A stretch of 9,811 bases of DNA, from contig CAJAHZ010000232.1 of NCBI GenBank assembly GCA_903939665.1, positions 1 to 9,811 of the forward strand, given 5' to 3'. This DNA comes from an uncultured Pseudomonadota bacterium. GTDB taxonomy: Bacteria; Pseudomonadota; Gammaproteobacteria; Burkholderiales; Rhodocyclaceae. This document shows positions 1 to 5,514 of the stretch, piece by piece. The first letter of the stretch is position 1, and each line of letters begins with the position of its first letter. The position numbers were made by a program, and so were the translations under genes. The notes under the pieces are model-generated. The model was not told the origin of the DNA, ran no database searches, and saw only the letters and a list, made by a program, of their open reading frames with translations.

Positions 1-1659
1 ACCTACTGGAAGTTCGATCGCAAGGAAGGTCGCATCGATCCGAAAGAGTCGTTCTCGCTCGAACTGCCGCCTTACTCGCAGGACTTGTCCGATGCCGGTA
101 AGGGGCCGTCCGATGGCTGGTCGTTCACCAACTCGTTCTGTTCCGAGCGCTATGTCGGCGGCATCGAGAAGGGTCGTCCGCCGTATGAAGCCGGTTGTTC
201 CGCCAAGGACACCGACTATATGCACGTGGTCAACTGGAAGAAGGCTGCCGAGCTGGTTGCTGCCGGAAAAGCCAAGAAAATCAACGGCCACAACGTGCTG
301 ATGATGGAAACGGCAATCAAGGAAGGCATCCTCTTCCTGATCCCTGAGCCCAAGTCCCCGCACGGCAACGACGTGACCCCGGACGGCAAGTTCATTGTCG
401 TCGCCGGCAAACTCGATACGCACGTTTCGGTCTACTCGTTCGAGAAGATTCAGGCGGCGATCAAGGCAGGCAAGTTTGAGTCCAAGGATCCCTACGGTAT
501 CCCGGTCATCGCCATGGCCGACGCACTGGAGAAACAGGTTCAACTCGGCCTCGGCCCGTTGCATACCCAGTACGACTCGAAGCCCTGTATCGCCTACACC
601 TCGCTGTATGTCGATTCGCAAGTGGCGAAGTGGAACTACTGCGAAGGCAAAGTGCTCGACAAGATCTCGGTGCATTACAACATCGGTCACCTGATGACCA
701 TGGAAGGCGATTCCATGGATCCGAAGGGTCGTTACCTGGTCGCGTTGAACAAGCTGGCCATCGATCGTTTCGTTCCGGTTGGTCCGCTGCATCCGCAGAA
801 CCACCAGTTGATCGATATCAGCAACGACAAGATGCAGCTTCTGTACGACATGCCGTTGCCGCTGGGTGAGCCGCACTATGCGGTGGCCATCGACGCGACC
901 AAGCTGAAGCCGGGTGTCCGCTACAAAGTGGGTACCGACAGCCGTACCGACAAGCCGCACCCAGGCATGGTTCGCGCGGGTGAGGAACGTACCGAGAAGA
1001 AGGGCAACAAAATTACCGTCTACGGTACGTTGATCCGTTCGCACATCACGCCGGAAACCATCGAAGCTGATGTCGGCGACGAAGTGACGATCCACCTGAC
1101 CAACCTTGAGCGTGCGCAGGACGAAACCCATGGCTTCACGGTGTCGACCTATAACGTGCATGCGTCGATCGAGCCGGGCAAGACGGTGACCGTCAAGTTC
1201 AAGGCGGATAAGGAAGGCGTCTATCCGTACTACTGCACGGAATTCTGTTCCGCGCTGCACCTTGAAATGCAGGGTTACATGCTGGTCAAGCCGAAGGGCT
1301 GGAAGCCGAGCAAGATGACGGCCAGTGCCGGTACCACCTACACCGAAGCGGACTACAAGGCCCAGGTGAAGAAGGTTGCCGATACGCAGGCAGTGATCGA
1401 CTCCGTGGTGGGTTACATCACGAGTGTCAATTACAAGGACTTCCCGGATGTGGTCAACATGATGGACGATGCTGTCGATCAGTTGGGCAAGATCAAGGAG
1501 TCCAAGGCCAAGGCTGACGAAGCTGCCGCGAAGAAGGACTGGAACCAGGCCGCGCTCTGGACCGAGCAAATCTGGCAATACCAGGTTAAGGCCGCCGACC
1601 TCGGTCTGCGTGCCAAGACATTCCTTGAGCAGAACGGCGCCAAGAAGGTTGCCAAGTAA
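1..1659 (+). CDS. nosZ: Nitrous-oxide reductase NosZ, clade II type, 5'-truncated by window edge
   Basis: Periplasmic multicopper enzyme that reduces N2O to N2, the last step of denitrification. The frame is open from base 1, so this is a 552-residue C-terminal fragment. A possible TTG start at 85 is only an internal Leu codon. Numbering from base 1, four CuZ-ligand histidines are visible: H121 (SPHGND), H188 (GLGPLHT), H230 (NIGH) and H292 (GEPH). The remaining three belong to the missing N-terminus, with the signal peptide. The CuA cupredoxin domain is complete: H377 (DETHGF), then C412, C416, H420 and M423 in CTEFCSALHLEM. Spacing from H377 to M423 equals that of Pseudomonas stutzeri NosZ (583 to 629). 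After about residue 437 comes a 115-residue Lys/Ala-rich, probably helical tail without Cys, His or heme motif. Clade II is inferred mainly from the neighbours (nosB, nosG, nosH and cytochromes). A strong terminator follows the stop. Confidence 0.97.
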   Translation, partial: TYWKFDRKEGRIDPKESFSLELPPYSQDLSDAGKGPSDGWSFTNSFCSERYVGGIEKGRPPYEAGCSAKDTDYMHVVNWKKAAELVAAGKAKKINGHNVLMMETAIKEGILFLIPEPKSPHGNDVTPDGKFIVVAGKLDTHVSVYSFEKIQAAIKAGKFESKDPYGIPVIAMADALEKQVQLGLGPLHTQYDSKPCIAYTSLYVDSQVAKWNYCEGKVLDKISVHYNIGHLMTMEGDSMDPKGRYLVALNKLAIDRFVPVGPLHPQNHQLIDISNDKMQLLYDMPLPLGEPHYAVAIDATKLKPGVRYKVGTDSRTDKPHPGMVRAGEERTEKKGNKITVYGTLIRSHITPETIEADVGDEVTIHLTNLERAQDETHGFTVSTYNVHASIEPGKTVTVKFKADKEGVYPYYCTEFCSALHLEMQGYMLVKPKGWKPSKMTASAGTTYTEADYKAQVKKVADTQAVIDSVVGYITSVNYKDFPDVVNMMDDAVDQLGKIKESKAKADEAAAKKDWNQAALWTEQIWQYQVKAADLGLRAKTFLEQNGAKKVAK

Positions 1660-1665
1660 ATCGTC

Positions 1666-1679
1666 TTGATGTAACTCAA
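1666..1679 (+). promoter_or_regulatory. FNR/DNR-type binding site upstream of nosC1-like gene
   Basis: The 14-mer TTGATGTAACTCAA matches the CRP/FNR-family consensus TTGAT-N4-ATCAA at 9 of 10 positions. Its centre (1672.5) lies exactly 41.5 bases before a start predicted at about 1714 from the -10-like TAGACT at 1702-1707. That is the class II activator position. FNR or DNR/NnrR-type regulators (low oxygen, nitric oxide) are the expected binders. The exact regulator cannot be told from the site. Confidence 0.7.
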
Positions 1680-1690
1680 GACAATCTAGG

Positions 1691-1722
1691 CGGGGAGCGG
1701 TTAGACTGCTCCCCGTTTTCTT
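1691..1722 (+). terminator. Rho-independent terminator after nosZ
   Basis: A perfect 8-bp GC-rich stem (CGGGGAGC at 1691-1698, GCTCCCCG at 1708-1715) with a 9-nt loop is followed directly by TTTTCTT (1716-1722). It starts 31 nt after the nosZ stop codon. It should end most nosZ transcripts and separate nosZ from the cytochrome genes. Confidence 0.9.
1702..1707 (+). promoter_or_regulatory. Predicted -10 element of nosC1-like promoter
   Basis: TAGACT matches TATAAT at four of six positions and starts 22 nt after the end of the FNR-type box. The predicted start is near 1714, giving a leader of about 26 nt. No good -35 is present, as expected where an activator overlaps that position. The hexamer lies inside the loop of the nosZ terminator hairpin. 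Confidence 0.55.
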
Positions 1723-1726
1723 ATTT

Positions 1727-1733
1727 GAGAGGG
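1727..1733 (+). promoter_or_regulatory. Ribosome binding site deciding the nosC1-like start
   Basis: GAGAGGG ends 6 nt before ATG 1740. The in-frame TTG 1725 overlaps this site, and ATG 1734 abuts it with no spacer, so ATG 1740 is preferred. It also gives a clean signal peptide. Confidence 0.75.
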
Positions 1734-1739
1734 ATGACC

Positions 1740-2051
1740 ATGAACAAAGTAACGGCTTTTGTTGCGCTTGCTGTTTTTGCCTCAGCTTCGGCGATGGCTG
1801 CCGATGGCGCCGCATTGTATGCAGAAAAAACCTGTTCTGCCTGTCACGGCAAGGATGGCAAGAAGACGCTGATGCCTGACTACCCGAAAATCGCCGGCCA
1901 GAACAAGGCCTATGTATTGAAGCAGATGGCAGATATCAAGAGCGGCGCACGTGCCAACGGCAATAGCGCGGCAATGAAAGGCGTCATGGTTATTGTCAGT
2001 GACGACGAGATGAAGGCGCTTGCCGATTTTGTTTCCCAGATGAAGCCTTAG
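1740..2051 (+). CDS. Periplasmic monoheme cytochrome c, c4/c553-like (NosC1-like)
   Basis: A 103-residue precursor of a small class I cytochrome c, probably an electron shuttle to the CuA site of NosZ in the periplasm. Residues 1-20 form a Sec signal peptide with likely cleavage after AMA. The single heme motif CSACH is at C32, C35 and H36. The sixth ligand is probably M79 or M83, just ahead of the C-terminal helix. The segment 51-71 (IAGQ...KQMADI...G.R) is shared with both modules of the next cytochrome, marking the same c4-like family. The gene lies between the nosZ terminator and a second cytochrome gene and has its own FNR-type promoter. Wolinella nos clusters carry nosC1 and nosC2 cytochrome genes, so the nosC1 role is plausible, but orthology is inferred from context. 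Confidence 0.9.
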   Translation: MNKVTAFVALAVFASASAMAADGAALYAEKTCSACHGKDGKKTLMPDYPKIAGQNKAYVLKQMADIKSGARANGNSAAMKGVMVIVSDDEMKALADFVSQMKP

Positions 2052-2064
2052 TTTGACTGAGGTT

Positions 2065-2087
2065 CGCTCGATTATTTGTTCCGAGCG
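2065..2087 (+). terminator. Possible weak terminator or hairpin after nosC1-like gene
   Basis: CGCTCG (2065-2070) pairs with CGAGCG (2082-2087) across an 11-nt loop, 14 nt after the stop codon. No proper T-run follows, only TTCT. It may be an mRNA 3'-end stabiliser or an inefficient terminator. Confidence 0.35.
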
Positions 2088-2093
2088 TTCTGC

Positions 2094-2107
2094 TTGACAC
2101 GCGTCAA
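2094..2107 (+). promoter_or_regulatory. FNR/DNR/NNR-type binding site upstream of diheme cytochrome gene
   Basis: TTGACACGCGTCAA is a perfect dyad TTGAC-N4-GTCAA, the form typical of DNR/NNR/FNR-family sites in denitrifiers. Its centre at 2100.5 is 41.5 bases before the start (about 2142) predicted from TAGATT at 2130-2135. Spacing to the -10 is 22 nt, the same as in the site at 1666-1679. Confidence 0.8.
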
Positions 2108-2129
2108 TTTGCTGACAAAAATTTTCTGC

Positions 2130-2135
2130 TAGATT
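2130..2135 (+). promoter_or_regulatory. Predicted -10 element of diheme cytochrome promoter
   Basis: TAGATT matches TATAAT at four of six positions and sits 22 nt after the dyad. It predicts a transcript start near 2142 and a leader of about 31 nt. Confidence 0.6.
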
Positions 2136-2159
2136 TGTTCGGTTGAATCTCTCTAGCTC

Positions 2160-2165
2160 AAGGAG
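2160..2165 (+). promoter_or_regulatory. Ribosome binding site deciding the diheme cytochrome start
   Basis: AAGGAG lies 7 nt before ATG 2173. This excludes the in-frame TTG at 2143, which would sit at the predicted transcript start and would put ten extra residues before the signal peptide. Confidence 0.85.
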
Positions 2166-2172
2166 TTTACTA

Positions 2173-2955
2173 ATGAAGAAACTGATTCTGGCTGTTTCCC
2201 TCGCGATGATCGCCATTGGCGCCGCCCATGCCGCACCTCCCGCGCCCAAGCAGCAGGGTATTGAAGGCAAGGACTACAAGTGGAATGCTCAAGAAGGCGA
2301 AAAGATTGAAGCGCTGACCAAGAAGGGTGACAAGAAACGCGGCGAGGAAGGTTATGAAACCTGCGCCGCCTGCCACCTGCCGTCCGGTGCCGGTCGTACC
2401 GATGGTACTTTCCCGCAGCTCGCCGGCCAGCACACCACCGTGCTGATCAAGCAGATGGCCGATATCCGCGCCGGTCTGCGTGATAATCCGACGATGTATC
2501 CGTTTGCCGCAACGCTGACCGATGCGCAGGAACTGGCTGACGTTTCGGCCTACATCGAAGGCCTGTGCATCCCGGTTGAGCACGGCACGTACGATATGAA
2601 GCCGCTCGATAACAAAGACAAGAACTGGAAAGCGCCTGCCGATACCGCGCAGCGTCTGGCCGAAGGCAAAGCGCTTTACGAGAAAGAGTGTAAAGAGTGC
2701 CACGGCGCTAACGGTGAGGGTGTCAAGGACAAGTTCTACCCGGTGATCGCTGGCCAACACTACAAGTACCTGTTGCGTCAGATGACCGAAATTCGTGACG
2801 GCCACCGCCGTAACGCCAATCCGGACATGGTCAAGATCATCAAGAAATACAACGACAGCCAGCTGATCTCGATTTCGGCCTATCAGTCCAGTCTGGTGAT
2901 GCCGGGCAATATGTGCAAGCCGAAGGCTGCCGCCGCACCGGCCAAGAAGAAGTAA
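2173..2955 (+). CDS. Periplasmic diheme cytochrome c, c4-like (NosC2-like)
   Basis: A 260-residue secreted diheme cytochrome, probably passing electrons between the membrane NosB/G/H system (or a bc1 complex) and NosZ. Signal peptide 1-20 is cleaved after AHA. Heme 1 is CAACH (C64, C67, H68) and heme 2 is CKECH (C173, C176, H177). Likely axial methionines are M108 and M219. Each half carries the c4-type block AGQH..........I..G. The N-terminal spacer 21-60 is charged, and the end is an Ala/Pro/Lys tail (residues 251-260). C132 and C248 lie outside the heme motifs and might form a disulfide. The gene has its own FNR-type promoter and is closed by a hairpin terminator, so it may be transcribed alone. 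The role follows from context and family, not from a residue unique to N2O respiration. Confidence 0.9.
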   Translation: MKKLILAVSLAMIAIGAAHAAPPAPKQQGIEGKDYKWNAQEGEKIEALTKKGDKKRGEEGYETCAACHLPSGAGRTDGTFPQLAGQHTTVLIKQMADIRAGLRDNPTMYPFAATLTDAQELADVSAYIEGLCIPVEHGTYDMKPLDNKDKNWKAPADTAQRLAEGKALYEKECKECHGANGEGVKDKFYPVIAGQHYKYLLRQMTEIRDGHRRNANPDMVKIIKKYNDSQLISISAYQSSLVMPGNMCKPKAAAAPAKKK

Positions 2956-2976
2956 TACCGTTTTGTCGCATCAAGG

Positions 2977-3007
2977 AAGCCCGTCACGAATTTGTGGCGG
3001 GCTTTGT
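2977..3007 (+). terminator. Hairpin terminator after diheme cytochrome gene
   Basis: AAGCCCG (2977-2983) pairs with CGGGCTT (2998-3004). The stem continues inward with a T-G wobble and CAC/GTG, giving 11 bp around a 6-nt loop. The T-run is short (TTT, then G), so termination may be partial and some transcripts could continue into nosB. Confidence 0.7.
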
Positions 3008-3058
3008 ACCACAGGAAGAATCAGTAAATTAGCATATGCTGTAGAACGCAATTAATGA

Positions 3059-3089
3059 GCGGCAACGGCAATCGATGCCTTCATGCCGC
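3059..3089 (+). other. Imperfect hairpin in the nosB leader
   Basis: Outer arms GCGGCA (3059-3064) and TGCCGC (3084-3089) enclose inner arms GGCA (3067-3070) and TGCC (3076-3079) around ATCGA. It ends 10 nt before the nosB Shine-Dalgarno site. A structure in the untranslated leader is possible, but no function is shown. The rest of the gap 2956-3111 holds the terminator and a 10-nt palindrome at 3031-3040. I see no convincing FNR-type box in it. Confidence 0.35.
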
Positions 3090-3099
3090 CAGACCAACA

Positions 3100-3104
3100 G
3101 AGGA
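3100..3104 (+). promoter_or_regulatory. Ribosome binding site deciding the nosB start
   Basis: GAGGA is 7 nt before ATG 3112. The alternative in-frame ATG at 3055 has no Shine-Dalgarno and would put a polar stretch before the first membrane helix. Confidence 0.75.
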
Positions 3105-3111
3105 TCGTGAA

Positions 3112-4098
3112 ATGTCTGTGCAAGCCAATAAACAGAATCTCATTGTCGGTGGGCTGACCTTTGTCGCCCTGGTGGTGATGATCGCCGCCTACTTCGCTCC
3201 GATCTGGTGGGTCTCGCTGACGGCCCCGAACTATCCGAAAGATGCATTCCCGGACGGCATCCGCATTCATTTCCATTTCGACGGCGTTTACAACGGCTGC
3301 TCGGCAGCCGGTAAAGGCACGCGCATGGGCAACGAGATCATCCAGAAAGATCTCTCGCACGAAGACGAGCGTTACAACCCGATTACCGACCAGAAAAAAG
3401 ATCTCAACAAGGGTGCCGAGGGTCTCGATTGCGTTCATGAGATGAATACTATCAACCATTACGTTGGCATGTTTCCGATCTCCACCGGGGCGCCGGTCGA
3501 GAAGCCGCTGGCCAAATTTTTCTTCGGATTCTTTGCTGTGATGCTCGCCGGCTTCATGGCGCCGCAACGCAGAACACGCCTGATCGTTCTTTCTGCAGGA
3601 TTTGCTGCCGTTGCTGCCTGGATGCTGGTCAATCAGTACGCCCTGGGTGCGCTCAACGCTCACGTTGAGAGCTATACCCATGACGCAGCCGCTTTCTTCA
3701 ACGAGCCGGAAAAAATCAAGGCGTGGGGTGAGAATGTGCGCACCGTCACCCATGTCGTCATCGCGGGCCTGATTGTGGCCATGCTCATCGTCATCGCCGG
3801 TGTTGCCAAGGTTCGCAGTTTTTCGCTGCTGCTGGCGCTGGCCCCCGCTTTGCTGCCGGTGTTTTTCGTCATCACCTATGCCGGTTGGTTGTGGTTCTTT
3901 GGCCACAATATGCATCCGTGGGGCGCTTTTACCGTCAAGCCTTTCATGCCGACAGTGTTCGGCGAGGGCAAGGTCGCGCAGTTCAGCACCTATTCCTATC
4001 CCTATTGGGGCTATGCCATGTTGCTGCTTGTTTCTGCCTGTCTGGCGCTGGCGATCCTGATCCGACGCAAGCAGGTGCGCGAAGGTTCGGCGGAGTAG
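3112..4098 (+). CDS. nosB: NosB-like integral membrane protein of clade II nos clusters
   Basis: A 328-residue membrane protein matching NosB by position, size and topology. NosB is found in clade II nos clusters and its biochemical role is not settled; electron transfer to NosZ or maturation has been proposed. Hydrophobic segments lie at about 9-30, 134-151, 157-175, 211-233, 238-260 and 299-317. Between the first and second is a roughly 100-residue soluble loop, probably periplasmic, with H53, H55, C63, H83, C107, H109 and H116. A GHNMH motif (H265, M267, H268) follows the fifth helix. These residues could bind metal or form a disulfide, which is inference. No heme or Fe-S motif is seen. 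The gene opens a compact run of genes, with nosD starting 4 nt after its stop. Its own promoter is not obvious; read-through from upstream or a weak local promoter is possible. Confidence 0.8.
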   Translation: MSVQANKQNLIVGGLTFVALVVMIAAYFAPIWWVSLTAPNYPKDAFPDGIRIHFHFDGVYNGCSAAGKGTRMGNEIIQKDLSHEDERYNPITDQKKDLNKGAEGLDCVHEMNTINHYVGMFPISTGAPVEKPLAKFFFGFFAVMLAGFMAPQRRTRLIVLSAGFAAVAAWMLVNQYALGALNAHVESYTHDAAAFFNEPEKIKAWGENVRTVTHVVIAGLIVAMLIVIAGVAKVRSFSLLLALAPALLPVFFVITYAGWLWFFGHNMHPWGAFTVKPFMPTVFGEGKVAQFSTYSYPYWGYAMLLLVSACLALAILIRRKQVREGSAE

Positions 4099-4102
4099 GA
4101 AA

Positions 4103-5512
4103 ATGTTTCTGCGCGTGCTGGTCACCGGTCTGGTTGGCGGGCTGGCTCTTGTCATGATTCCCTCCCTCGGCGGCGCCGAGGACGCGCTGACTGCGCTGCA
4201 ACGCAGTGGTGTGCAGGGTGGTCGACGGGATGGCGCCAAGCCAGCAGCCGCCAAACTGGAGGGCATGGGTGTGCCGGCTTTCGCCGGCTGGGGTAACGCC
4301 GATGACAAAACCCCGATTCCGACAACGCCGCGCGTCGCCGCTCTGCCTTTCTTGCAAGCGCTGGTGAATGCCGCGCCGGCCGGATCGGTGCTTAAACTCA
4401 AACCCGGAAAATATTCCGGTCCAGTGGTGGTCAACAAGCCGCTAACCATCGATGGCGGTGGCCAGGCCATTATTGACGCAGGAGGCACCGGCACCGTCTT
4501 TGTTCTTGAGGCGAGCGATGCCACCTTGCGCGGCTTGCATCTCACGAACTCCGGCGCCTCGCATGATTCGGACGACGCCTGTCTCAATGTGCGTGGCGAC
4601 CGCAATGTGATCGAAGATATCCGCATTGATAATTGCCTGTTCGGCATTGATCTGAAGAAGGCCAATAACAATATCCTTCGCCGCAACACCATACGCTCCA
4701 AACCTTTCGCTATGGGCACGCGCGGCGACGGGCTGCGTCTGTGGTACAGCAACAAGAACCTGATCGAAGCCAACACCATCGAGGATTCGCGCGACATGGT
4801 CGCGTGGTATTCCAACGACAACCACTTTCTGAATAACGTCGGTCGACGCAGTCGCTATTCGATTCACTTCATGTTTGCCGCCAATAATCTGATTGAGGGA
4901 AACCGCTTCTACGGCAATGCGGTTGGCGTGTACATCATGTATTCGGGCGGCGGCGCCATACGCAATAACCTGTTTTCGCACGCCAATGGCGCAACCGGTA
5001 TGGCGGTGGGCTTCAAGGAAGCCTCCGATGTCGTGGTTGAAGGCAATGAAATCATTTATTGCGGCGTGGGCGTCGGCCTTGATATGTCGCCCTTCGAGCC
5101 GGATAGCAAGATCACGATCCGCAATAACCGGATCGCCTATAACGGCATCGGCATCAGCTTTTTGGCCGATAAGGAGGGCACGATTGTCGAAGGCAATGCC
5201 TTTGAAGGCAATCTCGCGCAAGTGGCTATTGGCGATACCGGTAGCGCGCGCCAGAACGTCTGGCGCGGCAATTACTGGGACGACTACAAGGGCTTCGACC
5301 GTAACGGCGACAACGTCGGCGATATGCCGCACGAGCTCTATGCCTTTGCTGACCAGGTATGGATGGAAGTGCCTTACGCCCGATTTTTTCGCAATGCGCC
5401 GATGATGGAAACGCTGGATTTTCTTGAACGCCTGGCGCCGTTTTCGACGCCAACCTTGCTCTTGCGTGACGAGAAGCCGGTCTTCAACAAGCCTCAGAAG
5501 CCGAAGGTCTGA
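4103..5512 (+). CDS. nosD: Periplasmic copper-site maturation protein NosD
   Basis: A 469-residue periplasmic protein that works with the NosFY ABC transporter in assembling the CuZ cluster of NosZ. A Sec signal peptide covers about residues 1-25 (hydrophobic core VLVTGLVGGLALVMIP, cleavage near GGA). Residues 26-75 are a variable linker. From about 85 to 385 there are repeated N-x-I/F-x-x-N-x turns (NNNILRRNTI, NNLIEGNRF, NNRIAYNGI) typical of the right-handed parallel beta-helix (CASH/NosD repeat). The conserved closing motif GNYWDDY starts at residue 389, followed by D-x-N-x-D-x-x-G-D. Length is usual for the family. GGAG at 4092-4095, inside the end of nosB, is 7 nt before ATG 4103, so translation is probably coupled to nosB. 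nosG begins 2 nt after the stop. Confidence 0.96.
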   Translation: MFLRVLVTGLVGGLALVMIPSLGGAEDALTALQRSGVQGGRRDGAKPAAAKLEGMGVPAFAGWGNADDKTPIPTTPRVAALPFLQALVNAAPAGSVLKLKPGKYSGPVVVNKPLTIDGGGQAIIDAGGTGTVFVLEASDATLRGLHLTNSGASHDSDDACLNVRGDRNVIEDIRIDNCLFGIDLKKANNNILRRNTIRSKPFAMGTRGDGLRLWYSNKNLIEANTIEDSRDMVAWYSNDNHFLNNVGRRSRYSIHFMFAANNLIEGNRFYGNAVGVYIMYSGGGAIRNNLFSHANGATGMAVGFKEASDVVVEGNEIIYCGVGVGLDMSPFEPDSKITIRNNRIAYNGIGISFLADKEGTIVEGNAFEGNLAQVAIGDTGSARQNVWRGNYWDDYKGFDRNGDNVGDMPHELYAFADQVWMEVPYARFFRNAPMMETLDFLERLAPFSTPTLLLRDEKPVFNKPQKPKV

Positions 5513-5514
5513 CC

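Noticed and set aside
2094..2122. TTGACA at 2094-2099 as an ordinary sigma70 -35 box
   Set aside because: At 17-bp spacing the -10 would be AAAAAT, which is poor. The hexamer is better explained as part of the TTGAC-N4-GTCAA dyad.
2170..2805. 211-codon minus-strand open frame opposite the diheme cytochrome
   Set aside because: It is a shadow of a gene with two CXXCH motifs and a good promoter and ribosome site. No family resemblance was seen.
2961..2974. TTTTGTCGCATCAA as a third FNR-type site before nosB
   Set aside because: Only the right half-site matches, and the sequence at the expected -10 position is GC-rich, inside the terminator stem.
3055..3111. Upstream ATG 3055 as the nosB start
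   Set aside because: It has no Shine-Dalgarno, would add a polar 19-residue extension before the first helix, and overlaps the leader hairpin. ATG 3112 has GAGGA at good spacing.
3052..4821. 589-codon open frame on the minus strand across nosB and nosD
   Set aside because: It is antisense to two clearly recognised genes and its translation is low-complexity (Arg, His, Gln, Ser rich) with no domain. Long antisense frames are common in GC-rich coding DNA.
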